DNA of 64,000 bases from PALSA-350 sp963834445 (lineage in GTDB: Bacteria > Acidobacteriota > Terriglobia > Terriglobales > Acidobacteriaceae), in NCBI GenBank assembly GCA_963834445.1, contig CAWIBU010000002.1:620001-684000 (forward strand), read 5' to 3'. Numbering within the stretch: the first letter of the stretch is position 1; each line of letters starts with the position of its first letter. Below are positions 53,382-62,356 of the stretch, piece after piece. A program made the position numbers and the translations under genes. The notes below the pieces were generated by a model. It did not search any database, had not been told where the DNA came from, and saw only the letters and a list, made by a program, of their open reading frames with translations.

Positions 53382-56300
53382 ATGTCAAAAGAAATATGTA
53401 TTTCCAGCACGCCGCATGAGACGCGTCTGGCCATCCTCGAAGACGAACAACTGACCGAGATCTACTACGAGCGCGAGAACGAATACACACTCGCCGGTTC
53501 CATTTACAAAGGGCGTGTTACCCGTGTGCTCCCCGGGATGCAGTCTGCATTCGTTGAACTGGGCCTGGAACGCGACGCGTTCCTCTACGTAACCGACTTT
53601 ATGGAAGAGCAGGAAGACTCTTCTGACTTTGAGAGGGTGCCGGCGAACGGGCGCCACGAAGAACGCGAAGCGGGCCAGGAGCCCCAGGCCCGGCAGAACC
53701 AGCCCCGTGACAACCAGAGACGCGAACCGCGTCCTCCGCGCGCCCCGCAGGCGGCAGTCGCCGTCGAGGAAAGCGCCGCTCCCAGAGGCAATGGGGCCGC
53801 GTCAGCAGGTGAAGGGCAGGCTCCTGCAGGCGAGTTTGAAGATGGAACCCGTCGTTGGCGGGGCCGTCGTGGTCGCCGTAAAGGCGGCCGGCCCATGCAG
53901 GGTGGCCAGGAACGTGGCTCAGAACGGAGCCCAGATCGGGGCCCAGATCGGGGCTCAGACCGTGGCTCAGATCGTGGACAGACAGCTGTGGGCCGCAGCG
54001 AGAGCCCGCGTCCCGCTGCCTATGCCGCCGCCCCGGTTGAATCGGTTGAGGCGCCCGTCGCCTTTGCTCTGCCCGGCGAGTCGCTTTCGAAGTACGGTGG
54101 CCAGAGCGCAGAGAAGGCGCCAGTCAAGGCGACCGCAACCCCGATTGCGCAGGCCGTGGTTTCCCGGCCTTCCACGCTGATTGAAATCCCGCTCAACTGG
54201 GATGGCGCCAGTCCGCTGCCCGGGGAATCTATCTCCCGTTATCGCGGTGGTGCAGAAGAGAAGCCGGCCGCGCCGGCCTATGAAGCAGCTCCGGTCTTCG
54301 CGCAGGAAGCGCCTGTTGCCGAGTCTGCCGCAAGCGTCCATCAGCCTGTCCATGAGCCGATCCATCAGCCTGTCCATCAGCCGATCCATGAGCCGGTCGG
54401 GCACGTCGAAGCAGCCCCCGTTGCCGAGCTCCACGAAGTCCCGGTTGCTGAAGCCCCTGTTCCTGAAGCCGAGATTTACGAAGAAGTGCAGGCCAGCCCA
54501 GCAGAAGAGCCCCTGGCCGCTGCGGCCGAGTTCGAGCCGGAAGAAGCATCCGCCTCCTACCGCATCGATCCCGCGCCCAGCGAATTCCGCTTTGCCGCTG
54601 CCTCCTCCAGCGTGGTCGAAGAAGAGCTTCTGCCGGAAGCTGAGCCCGAGGAACCTGATCAGCCCGTAGAAGCCGCTCAGGTCAGCCACCATCCCGTCGA
54701 TGCCGCGGCTAGTACCGGCATCGCGGAACTGGATGAAGACTTCGACGATGTCGAGGAAGACTTCGACAACACCGCCCCGGAAACCGGGCTGGTGGAGGAA
54801 GAAGAAGTCACCGAAGAAGAGGAGTATGACTTCACCCCGCTCTATGTCGAGAGCGAAGACCATGACCTGCAGGAACTGGAAGAGGAAACGCTCGACCAGG
54901 AGGTTTCCGCCGGTGGCGAGATCGGCGAGATGGTGCGCGATGCCCATCTCGATCAGCGCATCGATGGGGACGCTTCGGGGCTGACCCTGGAAGAGGAATC
55001 AGAAGAAGATGAGCTGGAGGACACGCAGGTTGAGGGTGAGGAAGAAGCGGAAGAAGAAGGACAGGTAGCCGTCGCCGCACCCGGGCAGCCGGCACGCCGT
55101 CCGCGCGACGACCAGCGCCGTGGTGGCCGTGGGGGCCGCAACGACGGCCGCCGCCGGCAGGGTGGTGGCCATCGCAGGCAGAATGCCCAGACCAGCGACC
55201 TGCCGATCATCAGTGAATTGTTGAAGCAGGGGCAGGAGATCCTGGTGCAGATTGCCAAGGAGCCGATTGCCAAGAAGGGCGCGCGTATTACCAGTCACAT
55301 TGCGCTGCCCGGCCGCTTCCTGGTGTTCATGCCGACGGTGAATCATGTGGGGGTTTCGCGCAAGATTTCGTCCGATGAAGAGCGCCAGCGTCTCAAGCGC
55401 ATCCTGATCAGTGAAAAGGGAACAGCCACGGGTGGCTTTATCGTGCGCACCGCGGCCGATGGAGCGAGCGAAGACGATCTGCGCGCAGATATTCGCTTCC
55501 TGATCAGCCTCTGGACCGAGATCAAGCAGCGTTCGGATACGGCCAAAGCGCCGGCGCTCATTTATCACGACCTCAACCTGGTCGAGCGCATTCTGCGCGA
55601 CCAGGTGAGCGACAACTTCTCCACTATCTGGGTCGACACCGAGGCGGAGTACGAGCGCATCGTTCGCTTCCTGGAACGGTTTCAGCCTTCGCTGGTGCGC
55701 CGCGTAAAGCTGTATACCAAAGAGACGCCGCTCTTCGAACAGTTCGGCATTCAGGAGGAGATCACCAAGGCGCTCAAGTCGAAGGTGTGGCTCAAGTCAG
55801 GTGGATCGATTGTGATCAACCAGACCGAGGCGCTGGTGGCCATCGACATCAACACCGGCAAGTATGTCGGCAAGACGGCGCGGCTTGAGGATACGATTCT
55901 CAAGACCAACCTCGATGCCATCCCGGAGATCGTGCGCCAGATTCGGCTGCGTGATCTGGGCGGCATCATCGTGATCGACTTCATCGACATGGATGAGCGC
56001 AAGAACCGCAACAAGGTGATGCAGGCTCTGGAAGACGAGTTGAAGTCGGATCGGGCGCCTTCGAAGGTGCTGCAGTTTAACGACTTTGGCCTGGTGGCCA
56101 TTACCCGCAAGCGGGTAAAGCAGTCGCTGGAGCGGACTCTGAGTATCCAGTGCTCCATTTGCGCCGGCACCGGCATGGTCAAGAGCCCGACTACGGTGTG
56201 CAACGAGATCTATATCGAGATGCGCAAGATGCAGCTTCATCTGGAGCGCCAGGACGTTCTGTTGCGGGTGCATCCGGAGGTGGTCAAGACGCTGAAGCTG

Positions 56301-56402
56301 GCAAATGCCCGCTGGCTCAATGAGCTGGAGGAAATGAGCGGCAAGACGATCATCGTCAAAAGTGACCCGACGCTTCATCCCGAGCAGTTCGATATTCACT
56401 AG
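53382..56402 (+). CDS. Ribonuclease E/G with a large insertion in its S1 domain
   Basis: A 1006-residue endoribonuclease of the RNase E/G family, for rRNA/mRNA processing. The first ~70 residues are the N-terminal part of the S1 domain (SIYKGRVTRVLPGMQSAFVE, FLYVTDF). Residues ~72-605 are low-complexity: Arg/Gly/Asp repeats (DRGPDRGSDRGSDRGQ), Pro/His/Val repeats (HEPIHQPVHQPIHEPV) and long acidic runs. S1 then resumes (SELLKQGQEILVQIAKEPI). The catalytic domain is complete: LVAIDINTGKYVG and GGIIVIDFIDM hold the two metal-binding Asp, and CSICAGTG is the Zn link. The inserted part may act like the unstructured C-terminal scaffold of E. coli RNase E, placed internally. Confidence 0.93.
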   Translation: MSKEICISSTPHETRLAILEDEQLTEIYYERENEYTLAGSIYKGRVTRVLPGMQSAFVELGLERDAFLYVTDFMEEQEDSSDFERVPANGRHEEREAGQEPQARQNQPRDNQRREPRPPRAPQAAVAVEESAAPRGNGAASAGEGQAPAGEFEDGTRRWRGRRGRRKGGRPMQGGQERGSERSPDRGPDRGSDRGSDRGQTAVGRSESPRPAAYAAAPVESVEAPVAFALPGESLSKYGGQSAEKAPVKATATPIAQAVVSRPSTLIEIPLNWDGASPLPGESISRYRGGAEEKPAAPAYEAAPVFAQEAPVAESAASVHQPVHEPIHQPVHQPIHEPVGHVEAAPVAELHEVPVAEAPVPEAEIYEEVQASPAEEPLAAAAEFEPEEASASYRIDPAPSEFRFAAASSSVVEEELLPEAEPEEPDQPVEAAQVSHHPVDAAASTGIAELDEDFDDVEEDFDNTAPETGLVEEEEVTEEEEYDFTPLYVESEDHDLQELEEETLDQEVSAGGEIGEMVRDAHLDQRIDGDASGLTLEEESEEDELEDTQVEGEEEAEEEGQVAVAAPGQPARRPRDDQRRGGRGGRNDGRRRQGGGHRRQNAQTSDLPIISELLKQGQEILVQIAKEPIAKKGARITSHIALPGRFLVFMPTVNHVGVSRKISSDEERQRLKRILISEKGTATGGFIVRTAADGASEDDLRADIRFLISLWTEIKQRSDTAKAPALIYHDLNLVERILRDQVSDNFSTIWVDTEAEYERIVRFLERFQPSLVRRVKLYTKETPLFEQFGIQEEITKALKSKVWLKSGGSIVINQTEALVAIDINTGKYVGKTARLEDTILKTNLDAIPEIVRQIRLRDLGGIIVIDFIDMDERKNRNKVMQALEDELKSDRAPSKVLQFNDFGLVAITRKRVKQSLERTLSIQCSICAGTGMVKSPTTVCNEIYIEMRKMQLHLERQDVLLRVHPEVVKTLKLANARWLNELEEMSGKTIIVKSDPTLHPEQFDIH

Positions 56403-56592
56403 ACCGGATTGTTTTTAAACGGCGGGGCGCCAGCCCCGCCCTTCTCTTGAATCGTTGAGCCTCTGAAACGCAATCGAACGTTCAGGCCAACCAATTGCAC
56501 ATTTTTCCACGTCCAAAACGTCAAAGAAGTGTTACCAGAGACAGGTCTCCTGGCAGACCTTCTCAATTTTCAATTCCCATGGGTGATCGAGG

Positions 56593-57369
56593 ATGTGTGG
56601 TTTAATCAAGCGGTTCGCTGTAAGCGTTGCGACCCTTTCCATGTGTTTTTTAGCTGGCAGCAGCTTCGCGCAGGTAAGCTCGAGCGCGCAGAATCATGAC
56701 GAATTTCAAACACTGGTGCAGGATCAGTACCCCAATCAGGGCGGCTACAACCGGCAAAACTATAACTCCCACCACAGCGATACCTGGGTCGACCACCTGG
56801 CAATCGAGGGCGGCGGGGGCTTCACGGTGCCGGTCGGTAACACCTCGACCTGGCAGACGGTTGGGTTCAACATCAATGCCGGCGCCGGCTGGAACTTTAA
56901 CAACAGATTTGGGGTTTTGGCTGAATACAGCTTTAACCGCAGCTCCATTCCCACCAACACCCTGACCAATGTGGGAGAGCCGGATGGCAATGTGCACATC
57001 TGGTCGCTCGGGCTCAGTCCCATCATCTACGTGAAGACCGGGGGACGCATCGGCGGCTATGTGACCGGCGGCGGCGGCTTTTATCGTAAACTCACTACCT
57101 TTACCCAACCGGTCTACGTGGGCGATTACTGCACCTATTTTTACGGCTGCTACCCGCAGTACCAGAACCAGACGCTTAGTCATTTTTCCAGCAACCAGGG
57201 CGGCGCAAATATCGGCGCGGGCGGCACCTTCAAGTTCAACCCGGACGGAAAAGGCAAGTTTTATGCCGAGGTGCGTTACGTGTGGGTTGACTCACCCAAG
57301 AGTTCAACCACCGCAGTCGGTACGGGAACTGTGAGCATGATTCCCATTACCTTCGGCTACCGCTGGTAA
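56593..57369 (+). CDS. Outer membrane beta-barrel protein
   Basis: A 258-residue protein with a signal peptide (SVATLSMCFLAGSSFA) and a small barrel: alternating strands such as IEGGGGFTVPVGNTSTW, FNINAGAGWNFNNRFGVLAE and FYAEVRYVWVDSPKSS, ending in FGYRW, a terminal aromatic assembly signal. A loop (GDYCTYFYGCYPQYQ) has two cysteines. Of the OmpA/OprF-like or porin-like beta-barrel class; function unknown. Followed by a strong terminator. Confidence 0.82.
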   Translation: MCGLIKRFAVSVATLSMCFLAGSSFAQVSSSAQNHDEFQTLVQDQYPNQGGYNRQNYNSHHSDTWVDHLAIEGGGGFTVPVGNTSTWQTVGFNINAGAGWNFNNRFGVLAEYSFNRSSIPTNTLTNVGEPDGNVHIWSLGLSPIIYVKTGGRIGGYVTGGGGFYRKLTTFTQPVYVGDYCTYFYGCYPQYQNQTLSHFSSNQGGANIGAGGTFKFNPDGKGKFYAEVRYVWVDSPKSSTTAVGTGTVSMIPITFGYRW

Positions 57370-57383
57370 GGACAACAATCAGC

Positions 57384-57423
57384 AAAAAATGCGGCTATTT
57401 CTTTTGGAATAGCCGCATTTTTT
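57384..57423 (+). terminator. Rho-independent terminator after the OMP gene
   Basis: AAAAAATGCGGCTATT (57384-57399) pairs with AATAGCCGCATTTTTT (57408-57423), 16 bp with an 8-nt loop, ending in a T-run on both strands. It lies 14 bp after the stop and may serve both strands. Confidence 0.92.
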
Positions 57424-57524
57424 GTCGCTCATTGAGTTGGGTCTCCTCGCGCAGTGGAAAGACCTGCTTCGCGCCCTCGGCCATATACCCGACTCTATTC
57501 ATGACGCACTACACGAGCCCGTCA

Positions 57525-58592
57525 TCAATAAATGCGGAAGTTCACTTCGAGGTTGACTACGACCGGGACGGGCTTGCCCTCTAAGGTTGCTGGCTTGAAC
57601 CTATACTTCTTGATCGCCGCCAACGTCTCTTCGTCAAGGCCCATCTTGAGGTGCTGAATGATTTGAACGTTTTGCGGATTACCCTGGGCGTCCACGATCA
57701 GAGAAACTTTAGCGACTCCGCCATATTTCGCCTTGCGTGCCTGCGGTGAAAACTGGGGATCCGCGGCGTAGATTATCTTTGGTGGCAAAACGCCATTCCC
57801 CACATGGTAGGCACCGGACGCATCGGGCACCGGTACCCGTTCCGCGACCGCGACGATCTTATAATTTGCCGGAACGGTGAAGTTCACTGGATCGGGTTCG
57901 TTTCGGTTCAACTCCACGATATCTACCGTTTGTTCCCAGACCGGATCCTTATGTCGGTGGCTCATGAAGATAGAAAGATCGGGAGAATACCAATATTCGT
58001 CAAAGTCGGTGGCGTCGTGTGATTGACGGGTGCCATGAAGGGTGAGGTTCTGAGAAACCCGCGTCCCCAGATCATCGACCTGTTTCACGGGAGAGGCCAG
58101 GTCATTCGGGTTCGGGGCAGGAACAGAATTCGCGCTCGGTGCGGGCGGCGCGCGCAGCGCGGTTTGTTTGGCAATAAACGTAAATGGATCAAGGTGCGTA
58201 CTAAGGTTGGTTGCCGGGTCAAAGAGCTGAATGTCGGTAAGCGGCGGTTTCTCCTGATACGCATCGGCAACCATGCGCCTGGCCTCATTATGAGTGCGTC
58301 CCAGCGAATCGCGGGCGATATAGTTTGTCGACTTGAGGATGGAGACGGAGCCGTCGGGGAGTTTTTCCCGGGTAACGATTTCGACCATGCCCGAGAAGGG
58401 AGCACCGGGAACAGGTTTGATAAATACCCCTGCAATCCTGTGCACGGTGAGTTGATTGGAACGATCCTGCCCGGAGCAAAAGGTCAGGCCAGAGCATACC
58501 AGCAGAGCGACCAGCCCGAAGCAGAAAACATTGGCTCGATGCAGGCAACGTCCCAGACTGCGAAATAGCTTTTCGACAAACCGTCTCACCAT
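57525..58592 (-). CDS. Exported protein with TonB C-terminal domain
   Basis: A 355-residue protein. The ATG at 58592 (MVRRFVEKLF) gives a signal/anchor (FGLVALLVCSGLTFCSGQ); a longer frame to 58631 exists. The final ~90 residues form a TonB_C domain: PQFSPQARKAKYGGVAKVSL, IVDAQGNPQNVQIIQHL, LDEETLAAIKKYRFKPATLE and VVNLEVNFRIY. The middle part (residues 60-250) matches no family I know, lacks the Pro-rich spacer of true TonB, and is probably a periplasmic domain. It could be an energy-transducer relative or an adaptor. Confidence 0.8.
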   Translation of the reverse strand: MVRRFVEKLFRSLGRCLHRANVFCFGLVALLVCSGLTFCSGQDRSNQLTVHRIAGVFIKPVPGAPFSGMVEIVTREKLPDGSVSILKSTNYIARDSLGRTHNEARRMVADAYQEKPPLTDIQLFDPATNLSTHLDPFTFIAKQTALRAPPAPSANSVPAPNPNDLASPVKQVDDLGTRVSQNLTLHGTRQSHDATDFDEYWYSPDLSIFMSHRHKDPVWEQTVDIVELNRNEPDPVNFTVPANYKIVAVAERVPVPDASGAYHVGNGVLPPKIIYAADPQFSPQARKAKYGGVAKVSLIVDAQGNPQNVQIIQHLKMGLDEETLAAIKKYRFKPATLEGKPVPVVVNLEVNFRIY

Positions 58593-58825
58593 GGCACCTT
58601 CGACAGAAGAATCACGATTCAATGGGCTCACGCCCGCTGAGCTGCTGCGCCGCTTTCCCTGCCAAGATTAAGAATAAGGTCGATCCGAGTCAATACTGAT
58701 GCTGGGGGGGAAACCGGAAAGAGAAGCTACAAATTGGGACCCTGCCGCCCGCCGAATTACTGTTTAGCTGGCCGGCCGCCCTTCTACATGACTACGTAGA
58801 CGTGTTGAACGTCCCCACGTTTCCC

Positions 58826-58882
58826 CCGGGGCGGAAGGCCGCGGCGGTCCCGGCGGGCGAGCAGTTGAATTTGCTGCGATAG
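58826..58882 (+). pseudogene. 3'-terminal scrap of a RAYT transposase gene
   Basis: Eighteen codons plus TAG encode PGRKAAAVPAGEQLNLLR, matching the C-terminus of the RAYT at 62357-63043 and of the fragment at 58905-59225. Its TAG is the first triplet of a 20-bp REP (58880-58899). Confidence 0.85.
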
Positions 58883-58899
58883 GTAAGCTGTCACCGTAT
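58880..58899 (+). repeat. REP copy 1
   Basis: TAGGTAAGCTGTCACCGTAT, the 20-bp motif found at RAYT ends in this window (also 59223-59242, 62337-62356 inverted, 63073-63092 with two changes). Confidence 0.85.
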
Positions 58900-58904
58900 T
58901 GGCC

Positions 58905-59225
58905 CCGGTCCGGGCCCGGCTCGTGTCTCGTGCCGAGGAATGGGCGTGGTCGAGTGTACGAGCCCACCTTGCCGGAGCGGATGACAGTCTGGTATCCGTG
59001 AGCCCCGTGCTCCGCCGCTGGCCGACGTTTCGAGAGTTGTTATTAGTGGATCATGAAGAAAAGTTCACCTCATTGAGAGAAGCGGAGGGCATCGGGCGAC
59101 CGCTGGGCACGGCGGACTTCGTAACCGAACTAGAACATCGGCTTGGCAGACCGATTGCCCGCCGCGCTCCCGGGCGGAAGGCCGCGGCGGCCCCGGCGGG
59201 CGAGCAGTTAAATTTACTGCAATAG
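58905..59225 (+). pseudogene. RAYT transposase, C-terminal fragment
   Basis: An open frame of about 106 codons matches residues 124-228 of the RAYT at 62357-63043 (PVRARLVSRAEEWAWSSVRA, LREAEGIGRPLGTADF, ARRAPGRKAAAAPAGEQL) with scattered changes. The HUH motif and catalytic Tyr are missing because the 5' part has been replaced; the homology starts 5 bp after REP copy 1. A truncated duplicate, not a functional gene. Confidence 0.9.
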
Positions 59226-59242
59226 GTAAGCCGTCACCGTAT
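59223..59242 (+). repeat. REP copy 2
   Basis: TAGGTAAGCCGTCACCGTAT, one base different from copy 1, beginning at the stop codon of the RAYT fragment. Confidence 0.85.
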
Positions 59243-59427
59243 TAGCCAGCTAATACCTAAACGACTTTTGCCGGCGAAATCCTTCAACAGGGGTCCAACT
59301 TATTTCCGAACCGTCTTTCATCGGTCGGGGATAGCTATCATGTCCCCTTTACCTTCCGAGATTTCCTCGGTGTTGGCCTATTTTGCGGTGGACCGATCCG
59401 AAAACCACCCTGTAAGCTCCACGGGGT

Positions 59428-60222
59428 ATGAAGTTTTTTCATGGACGCGCTTTTTATCAGATGGGCTATGAGATTGCGTACATCAGCCTTCTCATAAGTA
59501 GCGAGGTGGTGAACAGCCAAGCCGATCCCATGAACCGCCCTGCGAGCGCCCCACTCAGGCTCCAAATTAAGGAGAGACTCGGGATGATGGACGAGATTTG
59601 TGACTCGATCGGTCTGAAGTACGCGTCCCAACAGGTTTCTCGATTAGCCCAGTCGTTAGAGGCGGCTTCCACGACTCCTTTCCAGATAGCAAATGCAGCT
59701 CGTCATCTGCACGATTTGATTTTGGATCAAATGAAGGAAAAGATCTTCCTGTTCGTTCCTGATGAACAGGCCGCATTTCTGAAGCAGCATGCGTTTGGCA
59801 AAGACATCACCGACGCATTTCCTTCATCGACCTTCGACTTCAGCGAAGCACGCGCCTGCTACGCCTCTGCCCGCTGGACCGCTTGCGTTTTTCATCTGAT
59901 GAGATCGCTGGAAGTCGGACTTGCTGCATTGGGCAAGGTCTTCGGCGTCTCCCTCGCCCATACAAACTGGGGACCAGCCATCGACCAGATCGAGAGCAAG
60001 ATCGGGAAGATGGGGCAGGACCCAACATGGAAGGCGCAGCAGGATTGGAAGGATCAGCAACAGTTCTACTCGCAGGTGATCAGCTTCCTTGCCGTAGCAA
60101 AAGATGCGTGGCGCAACTACACGGCACACGGTCACAGCCAATACATGAAGGATCAGGCCGCCCTGATGTACCTCAACGTGAAGGCATTCATGGACAAGGC
60201 CGCCGAGCGGCTCCATGAATAG
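59428..60222 (+). CDS. HEPN-like protein
   Basis: A 264-residue, all-helical cytosolic protein. The C-terminal 125 residues resemble HEPN domains: ACYASARWTACVFHLMRSLE, VGLAALGKVFG, then AKDAWRNYTAHGHSQYMKD, with an R-x4-H motif (Arg229, Asn230, His234) as in HEPN RNases. The N-terminal half (RLGMMDEICDSIGLKYASQQ and on) is helical and of unknown role. HEPN proteins are often toxins or phage-defence effectors, but no partner nucleotidyltransferase (MNT) gene is adjacent. Surrounded by mobile repeats, so probably acquired. Confidence 0.7.
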   Translation: MKFFHGRAFYQMGYEIAYISLLISSEVVNSQADPMNRPASAPLRLQIKERLGMMDEICDSIGLKYASQQVSRLAQSLEAASTTPFQIANAARHLHDLILDQMKEKIFLFVPDEQAAFLKQHAFGKDITDAFPSSTFDFSEARACYASARWTACVFHLMRSLEVGLAALGKVFGVSLAHTNWGPAIDQIESKIGKMGQDPTWKAQQDWKDQQQFYSQVISFLAVAKDAWRNYTAHGHSQYMKDQAALMYLNVKAFMDKAAERLHE

Positions 60223-60289
60223 TCAGTGAACCGCGGGGCGCCCCTGCTCCCGGAGGATACGGAGGTTAAAGGACCGGACGGGGTAACCA

Positions 60290-60330
60290 CCGGGGGAAAA
60301 GGGGGGAAAAGGGGGGAAAAGGGGACAGCC
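60290..60330. repeat. G/A simple tandem repeat
   Basis: Units of GGGGGAAAA-type sequence occur about four times in a row. Simple sequence with no coding content. Confidence 0.7.
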
Positions 60331-60511
60331 TGAGAGTGCATCGGAGAGAACGTCATGAAGTCCCCCAAAAGGGTTGGGAGCGAGAGGTGAGATAGCTCCA
60401 GCGAGGACCAGAGAACATCCCCCAGAATCGAGTCATGGTGATTGGTCGAAGCAAAGTGCAAACAGAGCTACCGCGGCGTGGCACATGGTGGAGGGGATCA
60501 TTTGAGGGAAC

Positions 60512-60626
60512 CGGGACAGATAGAACGTTTTCCTCTTCGCAAGTAGTCCGAGCCGTATTCCGGGCGACTTCTCAAGCCCGTCGGGCCACATCAAGCAATT
60601 ATCGAGAATACGTTCTATCTGTCCCG
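60512..60626. mobile_element. MITE-like element, copy 1
   Basis: A 115-bp non-coding element with terminal inverted repeats (CGGGACAGATAGAACGT and its complement at the right end). A nearly identical copy lies at 62135-62247 in the same orientation; together they bracket the protease gene. Confidence 0.85.
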
Positions 60627-60739
60627 TGGTTTCCGTGGTTTCCCCCGATCTCCCGAATCGGCGAAACACTTTCTTCACAGGTTCCTGTCCCCGGAACTCC
60701 TCGGTTGAATTCTACTCGACCGATCTGGCGACTTCAGCT

Positions 60740-62113
60740 ATGCTCCTGATGACCCATAAAGAGAGTCCAATAGTGAGTAAAACGAGCGTCTTATTACTTC
60801 TTACCTTTGTCGCCTTTGGTTCGGTTTGCTTACTCGGACAAGCACCTAATGGTTCTCCGCAACCGGTCGTGTCCGGCCAGCAACCACCTATTCCGATTGT
60901 GATCAAGAAGGCCATCGTCTTCGTTGAGACTGATTGCTTGCACGATTTTTCATCCGACACCGATGCTTTTGATCGAGATGCGTTCTTGAAAATGAAAGCG
61001 GTTCAGAAACAACAGGTGTTACTTAACCTGGAAGGTGTCGCATTACGATTGGGTATAGTGAAAGCCCGTCTCAAGTCAAGAATGAACAAGAATGAACAAG
61101 CGTCACCTGACTTGTCCGCTCAAGATGCAACACGTCTCGCCAAACCACCCAGTCCGGCTGACACGCCTCAAGATGAAGCCGACGATGTTGCGTGGCTGCT
61201 TAAGTTGCTGACGGGATACAACACCTTCACAGACGATGAAATCGACGCAATTCGCGACGAAGAGTTTCAATTGATACCGCAAGATCAATCTCATGGAACC
61301 GGGTTCTTTGTTGGGTACCCTGACGCTCGTCTGAAACCAAAACCCGGAGACACTGCGCCGACAATGATTAGATACATTGTCACCAACCGTCACGTTATCG
61401 AACCTGGTGTCGAGCATGGCAAGCCGTGTAAAGTGATAAGATCAAGCGTTTTGCTCAATCACAAACCGGATGCGACGCATACGTCCCGATACGCTGAAGA
61501 TGAACGCACAGACCACCACATCTTAAGATGGGCCACGCCAAAGGACCCTTCAGTTGATCTTGCGACGGCTACCATCGGCTTTGATGAAACCCTCTTTGAT
61601 CACTTAATCATTCCCACTTCACTGTTTGTAACAGATGACGACGTTGCCAACCAGAAAGTGGTCGAAGGTGATCCCGTCCTTTTCGCAGGTCTCTTCATGC
61701 AAACATTTGCGGCACTTCATACGCTTGAACCAATCATCCGAGTGGGATCAGTCGCACTGATTCCGGAAGGCCCTTTGCCGACGCCACTTGGAGGCCAACC
61801 ATCGCACGTCTATCTGACGGAAGCACATTCGTTTCACGGCAACAGTGGCTCACCTGTCTTCGTGGACCCGACTAAATTTCAGGGCATTATCTCGGGACCA
61901 ACTTATAGATTGCTCGGGGTGATCAGTGGAGAAGTCTACGAGAAGTCGGATTTGACTCTAACAGTGGTATCAACGCTTTCCGGCAATATCGAGGCCAACA
62001 GCGGTGTCTCCATCGTTGTACCCGCTTCAGAGTTGATGAAGTTGCTCGACGATCAGACGCTACGAGACGATCGCGAGAAGGTGATTCAAAAACAACTCCA
62101 AGAGGCGAAATAG
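60740..62113 (+). CDS. Exported chymotrypsin-fold serine protease
   Basis: A 457-residue protein started at 60740 (60749 also possible), after the MITE-like copy. A hydrophobic leader is present (KTSVLLLLTFVAFGSVCLLG). Residues ~30-180 are helical and of no known family; then a trypsin-like domain: GTGFFVG, His218 in YIVTNRHVIEPG, Asp273 in SVDLATATIG and Ser369 in HGNSGSPVF. These three define the triad of the S1/HtrA clan. No PDZ domain. Low GC and flanking repeats suggest transfer. Substrate unknown. Confidence 0.83.
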   Translation: MLLMTHKESPIVSKTSVLLLLTFVAFGSVCLLGQAPNGSPQPVVSGQQPPIPIVIKKAIVFVETDCLHDFSSDTDAFDRDAFLKMKAVQKQQVLLNLEGVALRLGIVKARLKSRMNKNEQASPDLSAQDATRLAKPPSPADTPQDEADDVAWLLKLLTGYNTFTDDEIDAIRDEEFQLIPQDQSHGTGFFVGYPDARLKPKPGDTAPTMIRYIVTNRHVIEPGVEHGKPCKVIRSSVLLNHKPDATHTSRYAEDERTDHHILRWATPKDPSVDLATATIGFDETLFDHLIIPTSLFVTDDDVANQKVVEGDPVLFAGLFMQTFAALHTLEPIIRVGSVALIPEGPLPTPLGGQPSHVYLTEAHSFHGNSGSPVFVDPTKFQGIISGPTYRLLGVISGEVYEKSDLTLTVVSTLSGNIEANSGVSIVVPASELMKLLDDQTLRDDREKVIQKQLQEAK

Positions 62114-62134
62114 GGGGGACCGGGACGGGGGGAC

Positions 62135-62247
62135 CGGGACAGATAGAACGTTTCCCCTTCGCAAATAGTCCGAGCCGTGTTCCGGGCGACTTCTCAATCC
62201 TATCTGGCCACATCAAGCAATTATCGAGAATACGTTCTATCTGTCCC
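62135..62247. mobile_element. MITE-like element, copy 2
   Basis: 113 bp, nearly identical to 60512-60626 and in direct orientation, with the same terminal inverted repeats. It begins after a short duplication of GGGGGGACCGGGAC. Confidence 0.85.
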
Positions 62248-62336
62248 TTGGTTTCCAGACAGGAGCCACCTCAGCTTCTCCCACAGATGTCGACTCACCG
62301 GCTATCGCGACAGCGACGGCCTGAATAATGCGGCTA

Positions 62337-62356
62337 ATACGGTGACAGCTTACCTA
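62337..62356 (-). repeat. REP copy 3 (inverted)
   Basis: On the minus strand this reads TAGGTAAGCTGTCACCGTAT, identical to copy 1. It directly follows the stop codon of the intact RAYT. Confidence 0.88.
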
